Positions 1-6,511 are shown, numbered from the stretch's first letter. The stretch: DNA of 7,081 nt from Spirochaeta sp. (GCA_007117185.1 SKHA01000377.1:1-7081), one strand, 5' to 3'. Program-made: numbers and translations. Notes: generated by a model not told the origin, from the letters alone.

Positions 1-1178
1 TGAATGCGCTCCTCGATCAGAACGGGCAGGTGCGACCCGACGTGGCGGGTCAGGCGAGCGGTGACGATGGGTTCCTGGATGCTTTCAACGAGCAGCCGAC
101 GGCGTGTCTTCTCGCTGTCAGGAACCACCCCCTTGCGGATTGCTGCTGCTCCCGTTCCGGTCTGTGGACTGAACTCAAACACCCCAACCCACTCCAGCGT
201 TGCTGCCGCGAGAAAATCGGTGAGCTGTTGAAGGTGTTCTGCCGTCTCCCCGGGAAACCCGACGATGAAGCTGGATCTCAGAGACGCGTCAGGGTTGATC
301 TCCCGGATTCCGGCGATCAGCTCCAGATACCCTTCCGGCGTTCCCGGCCGTCCCATGCGGCGCAGGATCTCGGGGGATCCGTGCTGAAAGGAGAGGTCGA
401 AGTAGGGAAGCAGCCGAGGATCCTGCACCGACCGGCGGACCAGCTCCAGGGGAAACTGATCCGGGTACAGGTACAGCGGGCGCAGCCAGAACTCGCCCGG
501 CTCGGCAAGGAGGGTGTCCACCAGCGAGAGAAACCCCTCGCCGTCGCTGTTGTCCCGCCACGCCGCGAGGTCCTGCGCCACCAGGTTGAACTCGTGGATA
601 CCGCGTTGGCGCAGCTCCCGAAACTCTTTCAGTACTGACGTTCGTGAGCGAACCCGCAGGGTTCCCCTGATAGCGGGAATGGCGCAGAAGCTGCAGTGGT
701 GATCGCACCCCTCGGCAATCTTCACGTACGCCGATGCGGGGTGCGAAAGCAGTCGCGAGCGCGGGGCGTCTGTGGGTTCTTCGCGACCCTCGGGAAGCCA
801 GACCACGCAGTCACCCCCGCTGAGGCGGTCCACAAACTCCGCGATCCTGTCGGGCTCGCGATTGCCGAATATACCGGCAAGTTCGGGCATTCCTTCAGAG
901 AGCTCAGCGGAAAACCGCTGGGCCAGGCAGCCGGTCATGGCCACCGGAACCCCGGGATGCGCCGCCAGAAGTGCCAGGGTGGTATCGATGGATTCTTCTT
1001 GGGCCGGTTCGATGAAGCCGCAGGTGTTCACCAGAATCAGCCCGGCGTCAGCTGGGTCGTCAAGCCAGGTCCACCCGGCCTCCTGCAGCCGCGCACCCAT
1101 TACCTCCAGGTCAACCTGGTTCTTGGCGCAACCGAGATGTTCAATGTATACGGTTTTACTGCTGTCGCGGGGGGACAT
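1..1178 (-). CDS. rimO: Ribosomal protein S12 methylthiotransferase RimO, 3' end cut by the window edge
   Basis: RimO is a cytoplasmic radical-SAM enzyme that adds a methylthio group to the conserved aspartate of ribosomal protein S12. The window shows 392 codons from the ATG at 1178-1176 and no stop, so the C-terminal TRAM domain lies outside. The N-terminal MTTase domain has its three cluster cysteines: C17 (HLGCAKNQVD), C53 (NTCGFIE) and C84 (TGCLAQR). The radical-SAM motif CDHHCSFC gives C158, C162 and C165. Later motifs also fit: FQHGSPEILRRM, SSFIVGFPGET and VGVFEFSPQTGT. RimO is preferred over its paralogue MiaB because of the GCAKNQVD and NTCGFIEPAQEES signatures. The start overlaps the rodZ stop by one base (TGATG), so translation is probably coupled; no strong Shine-Dalgarno is seen. 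All cysteines needed for both clusters are present. The family call is secure. Confidence 0.95.
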   Translation of the reverse strand, partial: MSPRDSSKTVYIEHLGCAKNQVDLEVMGARLQEAGWTWLDDPADAGLILVNTCGFIEPAQEESIDTTLALLAAHPGVPVAMTGCLAQRFSAELSEGMPELAGIFGNREPDRIAEFVDRLSGGDCVVWLPEGREEPTDAPRSRLLSHPASAYVKIAEGCDHHCSFCAIPAIRGTLRVRSRTSVLKEFRELRQRGIHEFNLVAQDLAAWRDNSDGEGFLSLVDTLLAEPGEFWLRPLYLYPDQFPLELVRRSVQDPRLLPYFDLSFQHGSPEILRRMGRPGTPEGYLELIAGIREINPDASLRSSFIVGFPGETAEHLQQLTDFLAAATLEWVGVFEFSPQTGTGAAAIRKGVVPDSEKTRRRLLVESIQEPIVTARLTRHVGSHLPVLIEERI

Positions 1179-2281
1179 CAGTACAGAGGGAGCATCTCGA
1201 CCCGGGTGCCCTCTGAGGAAACGGCGCGCCGCAGGGCTACTGCAGCCACCTCACCGGCACCACCGATCTCAAGGGGGGTGTCACCAACCTGAATGCGCAC
1301 ATTTCCGGCGTTACTCACCCACAGCCGCGCCAGGGAATCGGTAATGAAAGAGACCATGCCACCTGCCTGGAGCACCTCTTCCACCGGGTCCTGGGAACCA
1401 AGCTGGTAGCGGACGATGGTCAGTCCCTGCGCTTCAACGGCGACGGCAAACTCAGCAGCCATCCCCGAGAGAGAGGTGACGATACTGGCCTCGCGAACCC
1501 GGGACGGTTCGAGGCTGGCGCCGCCGGCGAAGGGTTCAGTTTCCGGAACGGTGGCTTCGGGAGCCCGGGTTGCCGCAGCGCCGGAGACAACCCGGTCGAT
1601 CCGGGCCACCACCGCGGGAGGATCGTCGTCCAGGTAGATCTGGCGAACCGCCAGTCTGATGTCAGCGGTACCACCGCCAGTGAGGTCAAGCAGGCGCTCT
1701 TCACCGGCGGAGAGCTGTACCAGCCCGGCTTCACTTTGAATCATCACCCGGTCTTCGATGGCAAGAAAGGTAAAGATAAGCTGCTGTCCATCCACGGCAA
1801 CAGCCACGGAACTGCCCTGGGCAAAGCGCCGCTCCACAAACTGCTCTTCCAGGAGAAAGGAAACAGCGGTTCCGGAGTCAACAGACGACTCTCGCCGGGG
1901 AAGATCCGGAATCACGATCACCCCGGTAACAAAGAGCGCCACCACTCCCCCCACCACCGCAATGGCCAGGAGGATCAGGAATACCAGGCGAACGTTGCCT
2001 GACGAAGGACGGCGGTCCAGCAGCTCGCCGATGGGGGCGGGTTGTTCCTGCAGCTTTGTGTTGTGGTACAGCGCCACCAGCTCGTCCGGGTCGAGCCCGA
2101 GATAGGCAGAGTAGGAGCGCAGAAAACCCAGAAGGTACGCTGCCGCCGGAAACTGCTCAAAGTCCTCCGCCTCAAGAGACTCGATATACCGACGGGAGAT
2201 ATGGGTGTCCCGGGCAGCCTGCTCGGCCGACACACCTTTCAGAGTCCGGGCATCGGTAAGCTTGACGCCGATAGACTCCAC
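1178..2281 (-). CDS. rodZ: RodZ-like protein: helix-turn-helix, one membrane segment, periplasmic domain
   Basis: RodZ family proteins join the MreB cytoskeleton to the wall-elongation machinery. This one has 367 residues. Residues 1-75 form the Xre-like HTH_25 domain (start ESIGVKLTDARTLKGVS, then GFLRSYSAYLGLDPDEL, close to the family consensus). A linker follows, then one hydrophobic helix at about 98-124. The rest is an exported region whose end (about 270-355, with SNAGNVRIQVGDTPLEIGG) resembles the RodZ C-terminal DUF4115 fold. The start is GTG (2281-2279), chosen because it places MESIG at the canonical N-terminus. A Shine-Dalgarno-like GGCGAGGG lies 6 nt upstream, inside the end of lolA. 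The gap to the lolA stop is 2 bp, and the stop overlaps rimO. The middle of the periplasmic part is poorly conserved. Binding of MreB is inferred from the family, not seen here. Confidence 0.88.
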   Translation of the reverse strand: MESIGVKLTDARTLKGVSAEQAARDTHISRRYIESLEAEDFEQFPAAAYLLGFLRSYSAYLGLDPDELVALYHNTKLQEQPAPIGELLDRRPSSGNVRLVFLILLAIAVVGGVVALFVTGVIVIPDLPRRESSVDSGTAVSFLLEEQFVERRFAQGSSVAVAVDGQQLIFTFLAIEDRVMIQSEAGLVQLSAGEERLLDLTGGGTADIRLAVRQIYLDDDPPAVVARIDRVVSGAAATRAPEATVPETEPFAGGASLEPSRVREASIVTSLSGMAAEFAVAVEAQGLTIVRYQLGSQDPVEEVLQAGGMVSFITDSLARLWVSNAGNVRIQVGDTPLEIGGAGEVAAVALRRAVSSEGTRVEMLPLY

Positions 2282-2283
2282 GA

Positions 2284-2958
2284 TCAGCCCTCGCCTTCGA
2301 AAAGAAATCCGTAAAAGGTGTTCGCCGAGGAAGGTCCCCGGTATTCAAAACGGCTCTCCGGGATACCCGGGTTGATCTCCATATTCCGGAAATCGAACTG
2401 CACTTCCCGATAATTGGCAGTGACACCGCTGATGCGCCGGATCAGAAGATCCTCGCTGATGGAGAGAACCAGCTGGCGATAGCCTTCGGTGTTGTTGCGC
2501 CAGTTCAGACGCAGTTTGACCACCATCTCATTGGACCCTTCTTCCAGCGGAACCGGCGCCGGGCTGTCCAGATACGCGATGCTGTAATTCTGCCGCAGCA
2601 GAACCAGCCCTCGCTCATTGGCGATCATCGCCCCGTCGCCGTCACCGCGGGAGCGCAGCTCCTGGCTCAGCACCACGTTGAAGCGGGGAATGTATACCTG
2701 CAGATCCACCCCGTCAGAGACGAGAATCTGCCCCTCCGGCTCCTCGAAATCGATCCGGAGACGGCTGGGGGAGAGAAAGCTGACCATGCCGCGGGAGGTA
2801 CTCTCCTCGGTGGTGATGGTCAGGGACGCGGTATAATTCTGAATCGAACCGTACCGGTTCGCCACCTGATCAAAGAACGCCGGCGCCGTGAGCAGCTCCT
2901 GGGCGGGGAGGAGAATGGGGACAACCATGAAAGCCCAAAATGCAATTATCTTCTTCAA
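2284..2958 (-). CDS. lolA: LolA-like periplasmic outer-membrane lipoprotein carrier
   Basis: LolA proteins carry lipoproteins across the periplasm from the LolCDE transporter to the outer membrane. This 224-residue product has a signal peptide (KK, then a hydrophobic core to about residue 17, cleavage probably after LPA at 19). The mature part matches the LolA beta-sheet pattern: GMVSFLSPSRLRIDFEEPEG, then ILVSDGVDLQVYIPRFN, and a C-terminal FDFRNMEINPGIPESRFEY. The start is TTG (2958-2956). No in-frame ATG or GTG exists between it and the upstream in-frame TAA, and an internal ATG (codon 11) would remove the charged n-region and most of the signal core. No clear Shine-Dalgarno precedes it. 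The gene is first in the lolA-rodZ-rimO operon. The exact cargo is unknown, and spirochaete LolA homologues are divergent, so the carrier role is by family. Confidence 0.8.
   Translation of the reverse strand: MKKIIAFWAFMVVPILLPAQELLTAPAFFDQVANRYGSIQNYTASLTITTEESTSRGMVSFLSPSRLRIDFEEPEGQILVSDGVDLQVYIPRFNVVLSQELRSRGDGDGAMIANERGLVLLRQNYSIAYLDSPAPVPLEEGSNEMVVKLRLNWRNNTEGYRQLVLSISEDLLIRRISGVTANYREVQFDFRNMEINPGIPESRFEYRGPSSANTFYGFLFEGEG
2288..2295 (-). promoter_or_regulatory. Ribosome binding site for rodZ
   Basis: The minus strand reads GGCGAGGG, ending 6 nt before the GTG start of rodZ and lying within the last codons of lolA. It is the best Shine-Dalgarno-like site seen in the operon and supports the GTG start. 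Confidence 0.55.
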
Positions 2959-2992
2959 AACACGTAATCCGAGAATACCAAGATACCAATGT

Positions 2993-3020
2993 AGTGTATG
3001 AACTTAACGTTCTTTGTCAA
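2993..3020 (-). promoter_or_regulatory. Sigma-70 promoter of the lolA-rodZ-rimO operon
   Basis: On the minus strand there is a perfect -35 TTGACA (3020-3015), a 16-nt spacer and a -10 TACACT (2998-2993, four of six consensus bases). Transcription should begin near 2986, leaving a leader of about 28 nt before the TTG of lolA. The -35 overlaps the last codons and sits beside the TAA stop (3006-3004) of the UVR-motif gene, so the operon can be expressed separately from that upstream gene. Confidence 0.7.
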
Positions 3021-3753
3021 CACGGGAGTTTCGTGCCTGCAGGCGGTCCCGGAGCACCGCGGCGCGTTCGTAGTCCTCTTCCTGTACCGCCCGGGACAGG
3101 GCCTCTTCGAGACCATCGTCCAGATTCTCCGGCATCATCTCCTGCAGGTGCTGCACCGAACGGTGCATCTCAAGCTGGAAGACCGGTGTATCAATCGGCT
3201 CAAGGGCCTGAATCCGGGAAATCGCCTCCCTCAGCACCGCACCGGCGTCACCGATGCGTTGTCCCTTTTCCATTGCCTTGACCTGGGCGGCGGCGTGCAT
3301 ACGGATGATAAACGGCTGGTACTGCAACACTGAATCCCGCTCTTCCTGGTTCGGGCAGTACCGTTCCAGAACGTCACACAGGCTCAGGTTGTGTTCGGTA
3401 TCACGGATGACCAGATCGAAGCGATCCAGCTGGTACAGGAGCACGTAACGGTAATAGAAGAGGATCCCCTCGCTCTGAAGCTCAGCCACATCCCGGGAGT
3501 TGACTTCAAACCCGCGATCACTGCCGTTGGTGATGATGTGCAGGCGCAGTCGCTCTTCCAGATAGGCCAGGTATGTCTCGTGATCACGGGGGCGCTGGCC
3601 ATCAGGACGCCCGTTGATCTCGTACTGCTCTATCCCCAGGGGAAGACGGACCTGGATGACAGCGCGCCCATCGGTGGTTGTGATTTGTCGCATATTGCTG
3701 TGCTGGTCGTACTTCCATGATCGAAGCAGACTCGTGAGATCCCTGTCTTCCAT
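3004..3753 (-). CDS. UVR-motif (UvrB/UvrC motif) protein of unknown function
   Basis: The product has 249 residues. Near its C-terminus (about 209-240) is a UVR motif, DGLEEALSRAVQEEDYERAA followed by VLRDRLQ, the helical hairpin by which UvrB and UvrC bind each other and which also occurs in McsA-type clamp proteins. No nuclease, helicase or HhH domain is present, and there are no CXXC pairs, so it is neither UvrB/UvrC nor a zinc-finger McsA. The first 200 residues look globular with many charged helices; I do not recognise them. The ATG at 3753-3751 is used. A GTG six bases upstream (3759) would add two residues. No strong Shine-Dalgarno is present, but a TGCTATCTT box ends 6 nt before the ATG. 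Similar stand-alone UVR proteins are known from spirochaetes. A partner-binding or repair-linked role is inference. Confidence 0.8.
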   Translation of the reverse strand: MEDRDLTSLLRSWKYDQHSNMRQITTTDGRAVIQVRLPLGIEQYEINGRPDGQRPRDHETYLAYLEERLRLHIITNGSDRGFEVNSRDVAELQSEGILFYYRYVLLYQLDRFDLVIRDTEHNLSLCDVLERYCPNQEERDSVLQYQPFIIRMHAAAQVKAMEKGQRIGDAGAVLREAISRIQALEPIDTPVFQLEMHRSVQHLQEMMPENLDDGLEEALSRAVQEEDYERAAVLRDRLQARNSRVDKER

Positions 3754-3759
3754 ACTCAC

Positions 3760-3768
3760 AAGATAGCA
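3760..3768 (-). promoter_or_regulatory. Possible extended -10 promoter of the UVR-motif gene
   Basis: The minus strand reads TGCTATCTT, an extended -10 pattern (TGn then TATCTT). It ends 6 nt before the ATG, so transcription would begin at or just before the start codon. No good -35 is seen 16-18 nt upstream. The call rests on one short motif. Confidence 0.35.
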
Positions 3769-3812
3769 AAGGTAACGGACAGCGGCTACTTCTTGCAGAC
3801 CCGTCCATCTGG

Positions 3813-3818
3813 TAGGAT
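3813..3818 (+). promoter_or_regulatory. Possible -10 box or Shine-Dalgarno of the UMP kinase gene
   Basis: TAGGAT ends 6 nt before the ATG of the UMP kinase. It can be read as a TANNNT -10 element of a leaderless transcript. Its AGGA core (3814-3817) is also 7 nt from the ATG, a normal Shine-Dalgarno distance. The two readings cannot be separated by eye. No good -35 is present at the right distance (a TTGCAG at 3793 is only 14 nt upstream). Confidence 0.35.
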
Positions 3819-3824
3819 CTGCAC

Positions 3825-4505
3825 ATGATTGTCATTTCACTGGGCGGGTCCATCGTGGCCCCCGACGAGGTTGACGTAGCGTTCATCGCTGCGTTCAGGG
3901 ATCTGCTGACCGGGTACCACCACAGCAGCGGCGACCGGGCGATTCTGGTGATCGGCGGCGGCGCACCGGCACGAAAGTACCAGCAGGCGTTCCGGCAGAT
4001 AGCTGGAGAGAGCCACGATGCCCAGGACTGGATCGGGATCATGGCAACCCGCCTGAATGCGGAGCTGCTGCGGCACAGCCTGGCTCCGCTGTGCAGTGAC
4101 CCGGTGGTGTACGACCCCACCGCAGAGTTCCCCTTCACCGGCGCCGTGCTGGTGGCGGCGGGGTGGAAACCGGGGTTCAGCACCGATTTTGACGCGGTGA
4201 TGCTGGCCGAGCGGTTTGGCGCCGATACGGTGATCAACCTGAGTAACATCGAGAAAGTATACACTGCAGACCCCAGGCAGGACCCCACCGCACGACCTCT
4301 GGACAGGGTCAGCTGGGAGGAGTTCCGCAGGATCGTCGGCGAGACCTGGACCCCCGGTGGCAACCTGCCCTTTGATCCGGTGGCCACCCGGCGCGCCGCG
4401 GAGCTGGGGCTGCGGGTTGTTGCTGCCGCCGGAAAGAATCTGGAAAATACCCGGGCTATTCTGGCGGGTGAGCGGTTTGTGGGGACCCAGATAGGACCGG
4501 AGTGA
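3825..4505 (+). CDS. pyrH: UMP kinase, archaeal/spirochaete type
   Basis: UMP kinase phosphorylates UMP to UDP with ATP in pyrimidine nucleotide synthesis, in the cytoplasm. The 226-residue product is a full-length amino-acid-kinase fold. It opens directly with the first strand and glycine loop (MIVISLGGS, residues 1-9), followed by VIGGGAPARKYQQAF (43-57), DWIGIMATRLNA (68-79), GWKPGFSTDFDAVMLAERFGA (113-133), the nucleotide-site segment NLSNIEKVYTADP (138-150) and a final GTQIG. The ATRLNA and STD motifs and the short N-terminus fit the archaeal/spirochaete subfamily rather than the hexameric bacterial PyrH, whose N-terminus is longer. The ATG at 3825 is the only sensible start. It is divergent from the UVR gene and convergent with the lipoprotein gene. 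Another uridylate-like kinase specificity cannot be excluded, but UMP kinase is the best call. Confidence 0.88.
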   Translation: MIVISLGGSIVAPDEVDVAFIAAFRDLLTGYHHSSGDRAILVIGGGAPARKYQQAFRQIAGESHDAQDWIGIMATRLNAELLRHSLAPLCSDPVVYDPTAEFPFTGAVLVAAGWKPGFSTDFDAVMLAERFGADTVINLSNIEKVYTADPRQDPTARPLDRVSWEEFRRIVGETWTPGGNLPFDPVATRRAAELGLRVVAAAGKNLENTRAILAGERFVGTQIGPE

Positions 4506-4507
4506 TT

Positions 4508-4523
4508 CCCCGGGGCCCCGGGG
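4508..4523. repeat. Perfect 16-bp G/C palindrome between convergent genes
   Basis: CCCCGGGGCCCCGGGG lies 2 nt after the UMP kinase stop and 12 nt before the stop of the convergent lipoprotein gene. In RNA it could fold from either strand. There is no T-run on either side, so it is not a standard intrinsic terminator. It may act as a pause or RNA-end-stabilising hairpin for both messages. Confidence 0.45.
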
Positions 4524-4535
4524 GGCGAAACGGGT

Positions 4536-6077
4536 CTACTCCCCGAAGAGCCGCTGCAGGGCGTCCGCAGCGATGGGGTTGAAGGTGAAGTCGGCGGGAA
4601 TCCGACTCAGAATGCGCGCCGACTCAAGGGGTGTGGCATCGGCAAGAAGCACCACCGCCCGGTCGTACTCCTGCAGCGCCAACCACCCCCGGGCTACCCG
4701 ATACGCCGGTGAGAACAGCGAGCCTGGCTCGCCCAGAGGGATACGGTCCACCTGTCCCAGAAGAGCTCTGGCCGGCACAAATGCGTCGGCATCCAGAAGG
4801 TGCTCCGCAGCAGCGAGACGGATCAGATACAGCTCATCGGTATTTCTGATAAGCCCTCTGAGGCGCACCGTCTGGTCGGGTACATCCCGAAAATAGTAAC
4901 CGGCAAAGAGATCTGCCAGGACGTCGATCCGGGCAGGCGGGTCAAACGAGCCCAGGGTCACGGAGCCGAGCAGTTCCGCTACCGCGTTGGCTGCCGACCA
5001 GGTTGGTTCCAGAAAGAGGCGGTCCCGAACAATCGTCGCAACCGTTCGCGCCCGGACCACCGGATCATCCACCGAACTGGCCGTCTCAAGGGCCCGCCGG
5101 TAGTACTGATCATACGACAGCCGGGCATCCCACCGTGCGGAAGCACGGCCCAGATACGCGAACCCCAGCGCCCTAACCGACACCGGAGCCACGTTCTGGA
5201 TAATCACCTCCGCGCCGGGGCGATCCCCCTGCTCCACAGCGATGCCGATCACCCGGTCGAGATCCTCGAGCAACCGTGGTTGGATGAGTACCCCACCCTC
5301 GGAGGTGCGGATAGACAACTCCCGCAGGTTTCGCACGTCCCGGGTGCGGTCCAGAGTTCGACTGAGATCGGACAGACGCATGTTGAGAATGGTGGACTCC
5401 GTTGCATCCCCCAACGCCGGAACGATGGCGATGGCCTGCTGTACAACCGGGTTCAGGTTCAGCCGGTCATCGGCGCCGCGGATCAGATCCGCCGCCTCCA
5501 CCAGAGCACGGGCACGGATCGCGTCGTCATTGATAAGGTACAAGCCGTCCAGAATTCGCCGGGTGGAGGACTCCTCCGTGTCGGTATTTTCCAGTTGCGT
5601 CGCCAGAAGCCCCAGGAAAAACTCCTTCTCCTGAACCGGCGTCCACTCCGGTGAGCGGAGCTCCAGGGCTTCCCGAACAACCCGGTGAGCACCTGGCAGA
5701 AACAGCTCGTCCGCTACGGCCAGGGAGTTCCACAGAGTCACCCACCGCAGCAGCACCGGAATCTCTACCGTGGCCGTGCGAGCCAGAATTCGTTCGATGC
5801 GGTTGGTGAGCAGAGCAACCGAAGCAACATCGGAATCCTTGAGACTGATAACCACCTGACTGTACACAAGAACCTGGTCCGCCGCACCCTCCGGTTCAAC
5901 GATCCGTAACGCCGCGTCAAGATGGGCGAACCCCGTCCTGGGAACCGCTTCCGACCGGGACGCAGGTTGATCCGTCGTACAGGAAATGATGAAAGAAAAA
6001 AGTACTGTACCGGCAAGAAAAAGGGCACCCCTCAGTTTCCGGTGCCATCCACGGCGAGGTGCTGAACGGAAAGCCAT
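4536..6077 (-). CDS. Putative lipoprotein with helical repeats, function unknown
   Basis: The product has 513 residues. The N-terminus is a lipoprotein signal: a basic n-region (RRGWHRKLR), a hydrophobic core GALFLAGTVLFSFII and a lipobox IISC with the lipidated cysteine at residue 33. Distribution to the inner or outer membrane cannot be read. The mature protein is almost wholly helical, rich in Ala, Leu, Arg and Asp/Glu, with repeated AxxLL and ARA-type helices (for example VRARALVEAADLI-like and VVRARTVATIVRD segments) that resemble TPR/HEAT-type scaffolds. No enzyme motif is seen. The ATG at 6077 gives a complete signal peptide. There is no Shine-Dalgarno, and a TACTGT box ends 8 nt upstream. 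The gene is divergent from the small acidic protein gene at 6134 and shares its control region, so the two may be co-regulated. I do not recognise the family. Confidence 0.8.
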   Translation of the reverse strand: MAFRSAPRRGWHRKLRGALFLAGTVLFSFIISCTTDQPASRSEAVPRTGFAHLDAALRIVEPEGAADQVLVYSQVVISLKDSDVASVALLTNRIERILARTATVEIPVLLRWVTLWNSLAVADELFLPGAHRVVREALELRSPEWTPVQEKEFFLGLLATQLENTDTEESSTRRILDGLYLINDDAIRARALVEAADLIRGADDRLNLNPVVQQAIAIVPALGDATESTILNMRLSDLSRTLDRTRDVRNLRELSIRTSEGGVLIQPRLLEDLDRVIGIAVEQGDRPGAEVIIQNVAPVSVRALGFAYLGRASARWDARLSYDQYYRRALETASSVDDPVVRARTVATIVRDRLFLEPTWSAANAVAELLGSVTLGSFDPPARIDVLADLFAGYYFRDVPDQTVRLRGLIRNTDELYLIRLAAAEHLLDADAFVPARALLGQVDRIPLGEPGSLFSPAYRVARGWLALQEYDRAVVLLADATPLESARILSRIPADFTFNPIAADALQRLFGE

Positions 6078-6082
6078 CTGGT

Positions 6083-6109
6083 CAAACAGTAGGGAATTCC
6101 ACCTGTTTG
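6083..6109. promoter_or_regulatory. Inverted repeat, possible operator in the divergent promoter region
   Basis: CAAACAG (6083-6089) and CTGTTTG (6103-6109) form perfect 7-bp arms around a 13-nt centre that itself contains the palindrome GGAATTCC. The repeat covers the -10 to -35 interval of the lipoprotein promoter and the place where the -35 of the opposite gene should be. TGGTCAA also occurs twice in direct orientation (6079-6085 and 6108-6114). A dimeric regulator binding here could control both genes. Confidence 0.5.
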
Positions 6110-6114
6110 GTCAA
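6086..6114 (-). promoter_or_regulatory. Promoter of the lipoprotein gene
   Basis: The minus strand reads -35 TTGACC (6114-6109), a 17-nt spacer and -10 TACTGT (6091-6086). The ATG follows after 8 nt, so the transcript would be leaderless or nearly so. Spacing is ideal and the -35 matches five of six bases; the -10 is weak. Confidence 0.5.
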
Positions 6115-6119
6115 CATTG

Positions 6120-6125
6120 TATAAT
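6120..6125 (+). promoter_or_regulatory. -10 element of the small acidic protein gene
   Basis: A perfect TATAAT sits 8 nt before the ATG at 6134, so transcription is predicted to begin around 6132. No good -35 lies 16-18 nt upstream (TTCCAC at 17 nt), which may mean that an activator is needed. It lies beside the -35 of the opposite promoter. Confidence 0.5.
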
Positions 6126-6133
6126 GGTGGGCA

Positions 6134-6511
6134 ATGTTCCACTCCAGAAACTTCATCGGCCAATGTCGACGCGCCCTGCGGGGTCAGCCTAAACTCATTC
6201 CAGACCAGTTGCAGCAGATCGAAGAACTGACTGTCCGTCACGTGCCAGGTGTCCCCCGGGACCTCGCCCGGGACCTCTTTGCCGCCCTGACGGATACACC
6301 TGTGCAGAGCGCCGAAGAGATCGAGACGCTCATCCAGACCCTCGCCGACATGGTGGATCTCTTTGCCCAGCAGTACGACGACAACGCCGACCCTTTTGGG
6401 ACCAGAGAGTGGGAGATCCTGCGAGATCTGGTGGACAGCTACGCCCAGGAGCTGGATGTCGAGGTTATTCAGTACGTCATGGAGCGGGTGGTCAGCCACA
6501 AGGCGCTGTAG
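6134..6511 (+). CDS. Small acidic helical protein of unknown function
   Basis: The product has 125 residues, with no signal peptide and no membrane segment, so it is probably cytoplasmic. The first 20 residues are basic (FHSRNFIGQCRRALRGQPK); the rest is acidic and helix-forming (QQIEELTVRHV, SAEEIETLIQTLADMVDLF, EWEILRDLVDSYAQELDVEV). The proline-rich turn PGVPRDLARDL separates the helices. I recognise no family or catalytic motif. It could be a small dimeric or partner-binding protein. The ATG at 6134 is preceded by GGTGGG only 2 nt away, too close for a normal Shine-Dalgarno, but by TATAAT at a distance suited to a leaderless start. It is divergent from the lipoprotein gene. Base composition and codon choice match the neighbours, supporting a real gene. 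Confidence 0.7.
   Translation: MFHSRNFIGQCRRALRGQPKLIPDQLQQIEELTVRHVPGVPRDLARDLFAALTDTPVQSAEEIETLIQTLADMVDLFAQQYDDNADPFGTREWEILRDLVDSYAQELDVEVIQYVMERVVSHKAL

Noticed and set aside
30..638. Long open frame on the plus strand opposite rimO
   Set aside because: It is antisense to a gene with clear radical-SAM and MTTase motifs; its translation has no recognisable domain and no start signals.
2930..2958. Using the internal ATG at 2930-2928 as the lolA start
   Set aside because: It would delete the KK n-region and half of the hydrophobic core, leaving a broken signal peptide.
3602..4387. 261-residue open frame on the minus strand opposite the UMP kinase
   Set aside because: It is a GC-bias shadow: the plus-strand kinase has full family motifs, and this frame is Ser/Arg-rich without domains.
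4800..5654. 284-residue open frame on the plus strand opposite the lipoprotein gene
   Set aside because: The minus-strand frame is longer, has a signal peptide and lipobox, and shows ordinary codon use; the plus frame is an Arg/Pro/Gln-rich shadow.
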